From KBS-96 sp963722585 (GTDB lineage Bacteria > Acidobacteriota > Terriglobia > Bryobacterales > Bryobacteraceae), in NCBI GenBank assembly GCA_963722585.1, contig CAVRNU010000024.1, forward strand, positions 1-64,000: a stretch of DNA of 64,000 nucleotides. Direction: 5' to 3'. Below the pieces are notes generated by a model that saw only the letters and a list, made by a program, of their open reading frames with translations, was not told the origin of the DNA and did no database searches. Made by a program: the position numbers and the translations under genes. Below are positions 44,253-52,192 of the stretch, piece after piece. Each line of letters begins with the position of its first letter. The first letter of the stretch is position 1.

Positions 44253-46717
44253 TGATACGCCTCTTTCTCTTCGATCCATTCCAGTGCGGCGAGGTGATCC
44301 GCCCAATCCCCCAGCCTTCTCAGGCGCAGCCATTCGACGCGCCACGTTTCGGGATATCGTTCCATGACACTTTCGGCGACTTGCCGCTCTTCACGGCCGT
44401 TTACGCCAACCCATGACAGAGTGACCTTGCCTATACCGAGATCAACCAGCCGGCGGCCAAGCTTACTGACCACGTAGTAATGCTGCTTGGGCACGCTAAT
44501 CTGAAGAATCTCGAGTTCGCGCTCGTTTAAGCCAACCCGCTGGTAGAAATCTCTCGAGCCCGGATTCTTGGATTCTGCGTTCGGCAAAAGAATTTTTGTC
44601 GGGCAGTTCTCAAGCACAACGTCCGCCACTTCGGTATTCGCGATATCGCTGATCTGCTGAGTTGCCATCACCACAACAGCATTCTTCCGCCGCATCGTCT
44701 TCAGCCACTCCCGAAGGCGGCTGCGAAACAGACGGTGCTGCAAGTAGGACCACGCTTCGTCCAACAGAATGAGCGTTGGCGACCCGTCCAACCGCCGCTC
44801 GATCCGCCGAAAGAGGTACAGCAGCGTCGGGATTACCGCTTTGTCGTCAAGCTGCATCAAGTTTTCTGTCTCGAACGTCAGGAACCGCCCATCTCCGAGC
44901 TCGTCGTGATCAGCATCTAGCAGAGACCCCATCGGCCCCATCACTGTGAAGTGCTGGAGCGCATCGCGAATATCGGTATCCTGTACATTTGCCGATAACT
45001 CGGTCAATGTTCGCGTGGGCGATAACTGGAGCCTGATGACCGCCTCTGTTACGGCGTTCCTATGCTTGGGTGTGAATTTGAGGCCGTTCAGTTCACAAAG
45101 CGCTTCGATCCAGCCGACCGCCCATTGAACATCTGCTTCGCCATCGATCAGCCTCAGCGGGCAAAACGACAAGGTGCCCTTAGGACCGGCCAAGTCGTAA
45201 AATTCTCCGCGAGCCGCTTCGGCCAGCATCCATAAGGAGTATCCGCGATCAAACGCAAAGACCTGGGCTCGCGGATACCGGAACCATTGAGCGGCAATCA
45301 GCCCCAACGCCGTCGATTTACCGGCACCGGAGGGACCTACGATCAATGTGTGTCCGAGATCCGAAACGTGAAGATTGAAACGAAAAGGTGTTGCACCACT
45401 CGTCGCCGCAAACAGAAGAGGCGGGCTGTCTTTGGGCATCAGCGCCGATGGATTGGTACGAAGACCGGCCCAGACCGAAGTGATGGGAAGCATGTCCGCC
45501 AGATTGAGCGTATGTAACAGCACTCGGCGCAGGTTCGAATATCCTTCTCCCGGTAAGGACCCCCGCCACGCCTCTACAGCGTTGATCGTTTCGACCCGGC
45601 AGGAAAAGCCAAGGTTCTGGATCGTTTTCATAACCAGCCGCGTGCTCTCATACAAATGGTCGAGGTCTTCATCCAGGCAAATGACGTTCGCCGAGTACTG
45701 GGCGAACTGAATGTCGCCCGAGGCAGCGATTGCCATGGCCTCTTCCGCATCGGCCGCCATTTGCTGGGCGTGTAGATTGACGGCGCCACTCTGAGTGCGG
45801 AATATCTGATCTTTCCAACCGCGGATCTTCGACCGCCATTTCTTGCGGTGCATGTCCAGTAAGGACCTGGCTTCCTCGGGATCAATCAGAATGGCGCGTG
45901 TATTCCAGCGATATTCGATTGGCAAGGCATCGAGCTCGCGCAATATGCCGGGTGAACTCATTCGCGGAAACCCATCTATTGCGATGACTCGAATGTGCTG
46001 CCGGCCAATCTGCGGCTCTACGCCGCCAAGGAAATCCTCGCAACCCAAATGCTCATTTAAGTAGCAGGGAATCTCAGGCAAAGCGAACGCGTGATCGTTG
46101 CCGCTGATGCATCGCCGGAGATACCGGAGCAGAGCGTCATAGGAATGGGTGAAGCCGAGTTCATCAGTTATAGAGAACCGCTTCAATCGTTCGGTCTGAA
46201 ATAACTGGCCAAACACATTCTCAAATATCTCCACTCTGCTCCGGAACCGTTCGAGCACTTGCTCAGCCGCCCGCGTGTGGCTGTGGCGCTCTGTGCCATC
46301 GAACATCCAGCCCTTTACCCGCTCCTCCGCTTCGAAAGGAGGCAGGTAAGTGAGGGTAAGGAAGTACTCCGATTCGAAGTGTGCCTCTTCTTGCATGAAC
46401 TGCTGGCGTCGTTCATCATCGATAACGCGCGTTATCGCGTCTGGAAATGCGCCCTGTTCCGGGTAACCAGGTGCACGGGAACGGATTGCATCGCACTGCA
46501 CCATCCAGTCGCTGCCTAAACGCAGCGCCGAATTCAGACGCGCACTTAGCGCGTCCATTTCCGCCGGAGCTGCCGACATCATATCGGGCCCACGATACGT
46601 CCAACCTGCCAACAGTGATCCATCCTGTTGAAGCAGAACCCCATCGTCAATCAGGGCATACGGCAATAGGAGGTCCGCCAAACCGCGTGGCTCTCGACGA
46701 TATTCATTTCGGTACAT
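44237..46717 (-). CDS. trbE: TrbE/VirB4 conjugation ATPase
   Basis: About 826 residues from ATG 46717 (MYRNEYRREPRGLADLLLPYAL), 2 bp after the trbD stop. N-terminal VirB4 domain (LLQQDGSLLAGWTYRGPDM), then the RecA-like motor: Walker A VGPSGAGKSTALGLIAAQW, Walker B PTLILLDEAWSYLQ, and the RKNAVVVMATQQISDI arginine-finger region. Powers pilus assembly and DNA passage. The usual length is about 820-850. Confidence 0.96.
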   Translation of the reverse strand: MYRNEYRREPRGLADLLLPYALIDDGVLLQQDGSLLAGWTYRGPDMMSAAPAEMDALSARLNSALRLGSDWMVQCDAIRSRAPGYPEQGAFPDAITRVIDDERRQQFMQEEAHFESEYFLTLTYLPPFEAEERVKGWMFDGTERHSHTRAAEQVLERFRSRVEIFENVFGQLFQTERLKRFSITDELGFTHSYDALLRYLRRCISGNDHAFALPEIPCYLNEHLGCEDFLGGVEPQIGRQHIRVIAIDGFPRMSSPGILRELDALPIEYRWNTRAILIDPEEARSLLDMHRKKWRSKIRGWKDQIFRTQSGAVNLHAQQMAADAEEAMAIAASGDIQFAQYSANVICLDEDLDHLYESTRLVMKTIQNLGFSCRVETINAVEAWRGSLPGEGYSNLRRVLLHTLNLADMLPITSVWAGLRTNPSALMPKDSPPLLFAATSGATPFRFNLHVSDLGHTLIVGPSGAGKSTALGLIAAQWFRYPRAQVFAFDRGYSLWMLAEAARGEFYDLAGPKGTLSFCPLRLIDGEADVQWAVGWIEALCELNGLKFTPKHRNAVTEAVIRLQLSPTRTLTELSANVQDTDIRDALQHFTVMGPMGSLLDADHDELGDGRFLTFETENLMQLDDKAVIPTLLYLFRRIERRLDGSPTLILLDEAWSYLQHRLFRSRLREWLKTMRRKNAVVVMATQQISDIANTEVADVVLENCPTKILLPNAESKNPGSRDFYQRVGLNERELEILQISVPKQHYYVVSKLGRRLVDLGIGKVTLSWVGVNGREERQVAESVMERYPETWRVEWLRLRRLGDWADHLAALEWIEEKEAYQCASA

Positions 46718-46719
46718 AC

Positions 46720-47040
46720 CTATCTCCACTGCCGCGGCGTTTCGAAGCACCGCGAGGTTAGTCCGCTCTTTGCCGGATAGAAATCTCTGTAGCGTATATG
46801 GCGCATGTAAACCTGTCGGAGCATTGGATCAGCCTTCCCCATTCGTTGAAGCACTGCCACTGCTCCGACCCAAAATGCGACACTCAGACCGATGCCCCAC
46901 CACGTTCCGAGGCTGAAAGCCAGCGTAACCGCTGCGAGCATGGCCATCAGCATCAATTCGCGGTCGCCGCCCAGGATCTGGTTCGGGCGGTTTGCCGATT
47001 GGTGAAGGATGATTTCTCTTGGTCTGTCCGCCGCCGGCAT
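46720..47040 (-). CDS. trbD: TrbD/VirB3 inner-membrane protein
   Basis: 106 residues. ILHQSANRPNQILGGDRELM is the TrbD signature, followed by two membrane segments (MLMAMLAAVTLAFSLGTWWG and IGLSVAFWVGAVAVLQ), then DPMLRQVYMRHIRYRDFYPA. Partners VirB4 in the inner-membrane complex. 3 bp from trbC. Confidence 0.93.
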   Translation of the reverse strand: MPAADRPREIILHQSANRPNQILGGDRELMLMAMLAAVTLAFSLGTWWGIGLSVAFWVGAVAVLQRMGKADPMLRQVYMRHIRYRDFYPAKSGLTSRCFETPRQWR

Positions 47041-47043
47041 CTC

Positions 47044-47382
47044 TTACACCACCGCCGCGTTAACACCGAATGCGCTCGCCAACATGGGCGCCGCGAAGAC
47101 CAGGACGGACACCACCAGGCCGATCATGCAAGCGCGGCGGCCAAATTCTGTTAGTTCGCCGCCCCAAAGCATTGCGCCGCCCGCTATTGCAATGCCGATC
47201 AGTCCGATCGCATAAGCGACCGGCCCGGTCAGCGAAGTCGCGATTGCCGTCATCGGCTTTTCCCAGGGAAGGCCGCCCGCAGCGCCCGCTTGCATCTCCG
47301 ATACGAACGCGAATGCCAGTGCCGTTAAAGCCCCAAGCCTCGAAATCAAAGATGAAGGCCTTATGAACCGAATTAAAGTCAT
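47044..47382 (-). CDS. trbC: TrbC/VirB2 pilin
   Basis: 112 residues. A signal-like N-terminus precedes GAAGGLPWEKPMTAI, followed by two hydrophobic helices (SLTGPVAYAIGLIGIAIAGGAM, ACMIGLVVSVLVFAAPMLA) separated by a short polar turn (GGELTEFGRR). This is the size and shape of TrbC prepilin, the major subunit of the conjugative pilus. Lies between trbB and trbD. Confidence 0.92.
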   Translation of the reverse strand: MTLIRFIRPSSLISRLGALTALAFAFVSEMQAGAAGGLPWEKPMTAIATSLTGPVAYAIGLIGIAIAGGAMLWGGELTEFGRRACMIGLVVSVLVFAAPMLASAFGVNAAVV

Positions 47383-47414
47383 GCTCGAAAACTCCTCCCA
47401 AAATGTTTCAAATT

Positions 47415-48443
47415 CTAGACATGCTCGACCAGATATTGCCCGTTGGAATATCCGGTTACGAGCAGAACTTCCCGCACCTTACGCCCGGCGGCAAGGCCCG
47501 GCTCCTCATCCACGAACACAGCCAGGTCAACAGCTTCGGCGATCAGCGCCTCCTGCGGCGCGCTTGTTGCCTCAGCCACGAGGCTCTCCAGCCGAATAAG
47601 CCCGCTTAACGCATCATTCGCGTGGACTGTAGCGGCGCCTCCAGGGTGCCCTGTATTCCAGGCCTTCAAAAGCGTGTGTGCTTCGGCTCCGCGCACTTCG
47701 CCGACTACAATTCGGGTCGGCTTCAGACGCATGCAGGCTCGGAGGCAATCGAGCATCGTGACACTACCGACAGCTCGAAGATCGAGGTAATTCTTCACGG
47801 TGCACTGCAGTTCTGTCGTATCCTCGATGGAAATCACACGATCGTTTGGCGTCAACTGTGCCAGCGTGTCCAACATCGCATTGACTAGCGTGGTCTTCCC
47901 GCTTCCCGTCGAGCCGACGATCAAGATGTTCTTTTTCGCGCATATCGCAGCGCGGATAATCTCGGCGTGAGGCTTACCGCGCACAGACGTGGAGAAATCA
48001 TCGTGCCGCCGAAGTTTGTTCAACCTATCGTGCTTGTCGGTCAGAATGCGGCCGGCCTCATATTCATCCAAAGTAAAGATCCGTTTGGGGCGCAGGCGTA
48101 TGGCAAATACGGGGCGGCGGACGACAGGGGATACAATTCCCTCAAAGCGGCTTCCGTCGAGTGGCAGCTCAGTCTCGAGGATGGGGCGTTCGTGATTCAA
48201 AACCGTCCCACGCCAGGCTGCGATGGTGCCGAGAGCACTCATAGCCGTTTCCGGCGGCATCTCGCCAATTCGGGAAAATCCCTCGCCCATGCGCTTTATC
48301 CAGAGAGATGAATCCGGGTTCAGAAGTATGTCCTCTGTGCGGTCGTCGCTCAAAAGGTTGAGAAGAAGATCGCCCAGTTCCCGGCGTAGTTTGGTTTCCA
48401 GCCGTTGGTGCTGCTCGTCGCGAATTGCAGCCAGATTACTCAT
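47415..48443 (-). CDS. trbB: TrbB/VirB11 secretion ATPase
   Basis: 342 residues. N-terminal domain with LLSDDRTEDILLNPDSSLWI; motor domain with Walker A ILIVGSTGSGKTTLVNAML, Asp box VISIEDTTELQC, Walker B PTRIVVGEVRGAEAHTLL and His box TGHPGGAATVHAND. Hexameric traffic ATPase of the T4SS. First gene of the trb operon, divergent from the sigma-like gene, so the control region between them likely serves both. Confidence 0.96.
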   Translation of the reverse strand: MSNLAAIRDEQHQRLETKLRRELGDLLLNLLSDDRTEDILLNPDSSLWIKRMGEGFSRIGEMPPETAMSALGTIAAWRGTVLNHERPILETELPLDGSRFEGIVSPVVRRPVFAIRLRPKRIFTLDEYEAGRILTDKHDRLNKLRRHDDFSTSVRGKPHAEIIRAAICAKKNILIVGSTGSGKTTLVNAMLDTLAQLTPNDRVISIEDTTELQCTVKNYLDLRAVGSVTMLDCLRACMRLKPTRIVVGEVRGAEAHTLLKAWNTGHPGGAATVHANDALSGLIRLESLVAEATSAPQEALIAEAVDLAVFVDEEPGLAAGRKVREVLLVTGYSNGQYLVEHV

Positions 48444-48444
48444 C

Positions 48445-48505
48445 TTGACATCCGTTGCAAAACTGCTTTATAGTTTGGCCATTGTTGGGAAATTGGAGCC
48501 AATTT
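48445..48505 (+). promoter_or_regulatory. Promoter and palindromic operator between trbB and the sigma-like gene
   Basis: Plus-strand TTGACA (48445-48450) and TATAGT (48469-48474), 18 bp apart. Downstream of the presumed start, AAATTGG-AG-CCAATTT (48490-48505) is a perfect 7-bp inverted repeat. It lies in the divergent region that must also contain the trb promoter, so a repressor here could set the level of both operons. Confidence 0.6.
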
Positions 48506-48544
48506 CGCAGTTTCCGTCGCCATCAGAGGTAAGGGAGCGACGTA

Positions 48545-48640
48545 ATGAGGTTCCGAACAGATTTGAGAAAACTTTTTGAACTTGCCAGCAGCGTGATTGC
48601 CGGGAAGCAATCCCGCAGGGGTGGCGAATGGAGTTTGTAA
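48545..48640 (+). CDS. 31-residue leader ORF overlapping the sigma-like gene
   Basis: ATG 48545 follows GGGAGCG. The product is basic (MRFRTDLRKLFELASSVI then AGKQSRRGGEWSL). Its TAA at 48638-48640 lies inside the next gene, whose ATG is at 48628, giving a 13-bp overlap. Such layout suits translational coupling or a leader-peptide control. Coding status unproven. Confidence 0.5.
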   Translation: MRFRTDLRKLFELASSVIAGKQSRRGGEWSL

Positions 48641-49269
48641 CAATACCCTTCGGGTTCGAAGCGCTATCTGCTTCTCAGCAGGCGGCGATAGTTCCTATCT
48701 GCATCAAACGGAAGGATCGGGAAGGCTCTGAAATTGCCTGGGGATGGTTCCAGGCGGTGGAGGCCGTTCAAGATCCGTTGCGAAATCTGGCGCGATCCTG
48801 GCTCGAGGACGTATGGCGTGTGTCGGAGCTCGCCGAAGCCACCGTTCACACGCTCTGGTATAAGCACCGCGACCGGCTCGGGCTCTGGCCGGCGAGACGC
48901 GTTCTGGTCCAGGCTAAATGGACGGCCCGTGACCTGGAGGCAGGTAGCTGGCAGCGGCGGCGTGGCATGCTTATCGCACTGGACGGACTTCGAGAGTTTG
49001 CTCAGGCAAAGCTTTTAGCCGATCGGGCGCGATATGACGAGCTATACGAAACTGATTTGCATTTCAAAGCAATAAGTGAAGAGCTTGAGGAATCAGGACA
49101 CGAAGACGTTAGTGTCATGCTCAAACTTGTCCGGGACGGCTGCACTTGGCAGGAGATTGGAGAGCAAATGGGCAAGAGCCCGGATGCGGCCAGGATGCAC
49201 TTCGGCCGTTGGATGGAGCGGTTCTTCCCCGGCAGGGGCAAAGCGGTCAAGCAGAAGGCCTCGCTCTAG
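48628..49269 (+). CDS. Sigma-like helix-turn-helix protein
   Basis: 213 residues with a region resembling sigma-70 region 4: VSVMLKLVRDGCTWQEIGEQ followed by MGKSPDAARMHFGRWMERFF (HTH of the ECF type). An N-terminal region with DPLRNLARSWLEDVWRVSEL may take the place of region 2. Ribosome-binding AGGGGTGG precedes ATG 48628. The next gene encodes a membrane protein with an anti-sigma-like zinc motif, so this is probably a sigma/anti-sigma pair. Targets unknown; trb or cargo genes are candidates. Confidence 0.6.
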   Translation: MEFVTIPFGFEALSASQQAAIVPICIKRKDREGSEIAWGWFQAVEAVQDPLRNLARSWLEDVWRVSELAEATVHTLWYKHRDRLGLWPARRVLVQAKWTARDLEAGSWQRRRGMLIALDGLREFAQAKLLADRARYDELYETDLHFKAISEELEESGHEDVSVMLKLVRDGCTWQEIGEQMGKSPDAARMHFGRWMERFFPGRGKAVKQKASL

Positions 49270-49319
49270 GATGAGAGGGAATCGCTCCGGCAAAGTCGTT
49301 GGCATAATGTCTTGAGCCG

Positions 49320-50015
49320 ATGGACGAAACGCCGGAGCAAAAATACAAGCGGATCAGCGGGGCGATTCAGGAGACCATTCTTCGGAACTATCCGAATCCG
49401 GAGAGGCGGGGTTGTCCAGGGTCTGCTGTCGTTCGCGAAGTCGCCGGCCGGCGGGAATTGATCGAGGACGAACACTGGCAGCACATCACGCACTGCTCCC
49501 CTTGTTACACCGAATTTCTGACATACAAGGACTACTGGCGCAGGCGCCGGGCGCGTTGGCGAGATCCACGGGTAATTGGTTCGGCGTTAGCTGCGATTGT
49601 GGCGGTGCTCGCCGGCACGTACTATTTCACTCACCGTGGGTGGTCGCCGACCCGGCCGAGCCAGATAGCGGCGCTCGTGTACAAGCCCGCAGTCTTGAAT
49701 TTTAAGTACAAGTCCGGTAACCGGGGAGGCGGCGGAGGCCCGGAAGCGGATTCTCAAACGCCCCTCTTGCCGCGTGAGCGCTTGGACTTGACGATCATTC
49801 TGCCGTTCGGAAGCGAGGCCGGCAGCTACGATGTGCAATTCCAGGGCTCCGGGCATCGAGCTCTCATTTCCAGTGCGGCAACAGCCCGAATAGACCATGG
49901 CGACACTTTGGTGCACGTGAAGTGGGATCTGACGAAGTACCCGGCCGGGCGCTACATTGTTGCGTGGCGGCAACGGCCGTTCGGGTGGGCGACGGCGGAG
50001 ATCATCGTTAGATAA
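49320..50015 (+). CDS. Anti-sigma-like membrane protein
   Basis: 231 residues. N-terminal cytoplasmic part has HWQHITHCSPCYTEF, a His-x3-Cys-x2-Cys motif as in zinc-binding anti-sigma domains. One membrane helix (VIGSALAAIVAVLAGTYYFT) and an extracytoplasmic domain follow (LDLTIILPFGSEAGSYDVQF, TLVHVKWDLTKYPAGRYIVA), which looks beta-rich. Follows the sigma-like gene after 50 bp. Probably holds that factor inactive until an external signal; inferred from layout. Confidence 0.65.
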   Translation: MDETPEQKYKRISGAIQETILRNYPNPERRGCPGSAVVREVAGRRELIEDEHWQHITHCSPCYTEFLTYKDYWRRRRARWRDPRVIGSALAAIVAVLAGTYYFTHRGWSPTRPSQIAALVYKPAVLNFKYKSGNRGGGGGPEADSQTPLLPRERLDLTIILPFGSEAGSYDVQFQGSGHRALISSAATARIDHGDTLVHVKWDLTKYPAGRYIVAWRQRPFGWATAEIIVR

Positions 50016-50104
50016 AATGTGTTGCTCGGGGCGAAGCTGTGCGTAGGGTCGGTTATTTTCCAGTGCATTGCTCCGATCCCAGCACGCTTGTTGAGGCGGA
50101 GTAG

Positions 50105-50239
50105 ATGGCTACGAAGAAAACAATCAAGAAGGCAGTGAAGAAGGTTGCCAAGAAGGCAGCGAAGAAAGCCACTAAGAAAGCCTTCAAGAAATCTGCAGGT
50201 TTTCGCGCTCCGGAAGCCGGTATTGGCCCAGGTCGTTAA
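50105..50239 (+). CDS. Small Lys/Ala-rich basic protein with AGIGPGR tail
   Basis: 44 residues, from ATG 50105: repeated KK-x-x-KK units (KKTIKKAVKKVAKKAAKKAT), like histone-H1-type or nucleoid-binding tails, then SAGFRAPEAGIGPGR. CGGAG stands upstream. It shares the terminal AGIGPG with the next small protein. A DNA- or RNA-binding role is plausible from charge alone. Confidence 0.6.
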   Translation: MATKKTIKKAVKKVAKKAAKKATKKAFKKSAGFRAPEAGIGPGR

Positions 50240-50332
50240 GGACCTTGGCGCGTCAATTTTGTGGCAAAATGTGAGCTACCATGGAGAGCCGGACTCCGAC
50301 GTCCGGTTTGACCCTCAAGGAGCATTCAGTCT

Positions 50333-50482
50333 ATGGCAAATAGAGCAGATCCTCGGGAAAATGACCAGACTAAAAAAAGACCGAAAAGTGCGCCGCCAAA
50401 ACCTTCCAAGCGGAATCCCAAAGATGGGCCAAGAGTACCCGTATACCCTGGACCGTCTGCCGGTATCGGGCCGGGGCACTAA
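50333..50482 (+). CDS. Small Lys/Pro-rich protein with AGIGPGH tail
   Basis: 49 residues from ATG 50333, preceded by AAGGAGC. Mostly Lys, Pro and polar residues (TKKRPKSAPPKPSKRNPKDG), so probably disordered. Ends PSAGIGPGH. Located 93 bp after the Lys-rich gene; a GC-rich hairpin (50289-50306, stem CCGGAC) lies between them. Not found by length-limited ORF calling but has start, ribosome-binding site and stop. Confidence 0.55.
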   Translation: MANRADPRENDQTKKRPKSAPPKPSKRNPKDGPRVPVYPGPSAGIGPGH

Positions 50483-50531
50483 CGACAAAACTTCTTGTAA
50501 GCAGCAGTGATCTACTGGCAACCTCACGAAG

Positions 50532-50978
50532 ATGCCGGAACCCGGCCTCTATCAAACGCCGACCGAAGCACTCAAGGCTGTGTGCGACAGCTTCGGGTAC
50601 TGGACTGAAAGGCTCACCGAAACGAGCCTGCAAATGGCGTACGCCGTTATGGCAGGCAACTGGCTTGTATTTGGTTCGGTCAATGGCATCCTACAAAGTA
50701 ACTGGTCGAAGCTCTCTCTGCTGATGGTTCTATTCGCGCTCGCGACAAACGTGATTGGCGCGTGGTGGCTCAGCCAATTGCTCGGCAAGCAGATTGATTA
50801 TGCGGAATGCAACCGCGAAAAGTGGGAGGATCAATTCAAGCAAACAATCGGCAAGCATGACCCGTGGCCCTTTACACCTCGCATACAGAAGGCAGGTCAA
50901 CGCATGCGCGAGATCAAAGCATTCTTCACGCTGGCATCAGGGATTCTGCTGATTATCGGTGCTGTGTTCAAGCGATGA
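50532..50978 (+). CDS. Hypothetical membrane protein
   Basis: 148 residues with two or three membrane segments (LQMAYAVMAGNWLVFGSV, LSLLMVLFALATNVIGAWWL and FFTLASGILLIIGAVF). Charged middle loop (NREKWEDQFKQTIGKHDPW). No family recognised. Follows the two small basic proteins, perhaps in one transcript. Its 3' end overlaps the convergent HEPN-like gene by 42 bp. Confidence 0.65.
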   Translation: MPEPGLYQTPTEALKAVCDSFGYWTERLTETSLQMAYAVMAGNWLVFGSVNGILQSNWSKLSLLMVLFALATNVIGAWWLSQLLGKQIDYAECNREKWEDQFKQTIGKHDPWPFTPRIQKAGQRMREIKAFFTLASGILLIIGAVFKR

Positions 50979-52091
50979 GCCCGGATGGCATAACGACTTC
51001 CACCACTTCAACAACGCCCCTCTCGCAATATATTCGAAGGTCTGAAGCAGCATTGGGACATCGTCCTTCAACCATGTAAATGCATTCATGCTGATAGGTG
51101 CAGTTGGTCTTTCAGTGTAAGGAGCATTCGGCGCATCGAGGTAGCTCATCGGAGGGAAGCACATTGGGGCCGGGAAAGGCCTCCCTTGATGTAGCGCTTT
51201 TGAGCGATGCCTGTAGATGCATTTGAGGATCTTTTCTAGCGATGCTCGATCCCAATCGATCCCAAGCGACGCAGGCCGCGGCTCGGGCTGACTTGGTTGA
51301 AACGCGAGAACAAAGTCCACGAATTTTCTGGTGACACCAAAAGAATCCTTGAAAGCTTCCGCCACTCGGTTGGCCAGTGTCTCGCCCCAAAGGTCGAGCA
51401 GATATTTGAACAGCTCGGGTTTTGCGGTTTCAAATCTGATGAGCGGGTCTTCCATCTCTGCGCGCCAGCGCACAGCCGCAGTTTCAACAGCGGACACCAG
51501 TAATAACCATGCAAGTGCAGGTTCCGATTCTGCAAGCCAAAGAGCATCTTGGTATAAGCGGGCCGAGCGGACAAGACTTAGGGCATTCGCTGCATCCATT
51601 TGCGGGATCACGCTGAGCTGTGTGAGGGTTTCCAATGAGCGAACGCCCTCTACGGCTCTGGGTACCACTAGCCGCTTGAAACGATGGGCAACGGTAAGTA
51701 CGAGTGGCCTCGACGATTGGGGGCGTCCCTTTGGATCTTCGCCAGGACGAAATTCTCTGGTTGCATCACCGGCTTTGAGGCGAATTCCCAGAATGAGCGA
51801 GCAAAGCGCGGCGATCTCGTCTTCAAGGTCTCCACCATGATAGTGTTCCGCGTTCCCTTTTGACCAATCTGGACGAGGATATTCCCAGTGCCAATCGCAT
51901 CGGAGTACGATTGCCAGCTGGAGAACTCCAGGCGCTGGGAGGCTCAGACCATGCAGAAATTGATAGGGTCCATATTGGGCCTCCCCGACAATCGCGGCAT
52001 CGGTATAAAGAGGATATTCGAAAGTGCCCAAGATCGGGTCCTGCCGCAGCATTGCCCGCCAGTTTCTACAGATAATCGGTCCGTCATCCAT
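50937..52091 (-). CDS. HEPN-like hypothetical protein
   Basis: About 384 residues from ATG 52091 (MDDGPIICRNWRAML), with AGAGGA before it. The N-terminal half is of unknown fold. The C-terminal half is helical with ALAWLLLVSAVETAAVRWRA and YRHRSKALHQG; the latter fits the R-x4-6-H motif of HEPN/ApeA-type ribonuclease domains used in abortive infection. Function not proven. Stands alone on the minus strand next to the S41 peptidase gene. Confidence 0.6.
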   Translation of the reverse strand: MDDGPIICRNWRAMLRQDPILGTFEYPLYTDAAIVGEAQYGPYQFLHGLSLPAPGVLQLAIVLRCDWHWEYPRPDWSKGNAEHYHGGDLEDEIAALCSLILGIRLKAGDATREFRPGEDPKGRPQSSRPLVLTVAHRFKRLVVPRAVEGVRSLETLTQLSVIPQMDAANALSLVRSARLYQDALWLAESEPALAWLLLVSAVETAAVRWRAEMEDPLIRFETAKPELFKYLLDLWGETLANRVAEAFKDSFGVTRKFVDFVLAFQPSQPEPRPASLGIDWDRASLEKILKCIYRHRSKALHQGRPFPAPMCFPPMSYLDAPNAPYTERPTAPISMNAFTWLKDDVPMLLQTFEYIARGALLKWWKSLCHPGSSLEHSTDNQQNP

Positions 52092-52192
52092 GGAGAGTTC
52101 TGTCCTCTGGCATCCATTCTGCTCGATGCTCAAGAGAACGATTGCACTGTATCCCGTGAAATGCTTTCGTGCATTGCGTCTGGTTGGGGGAT

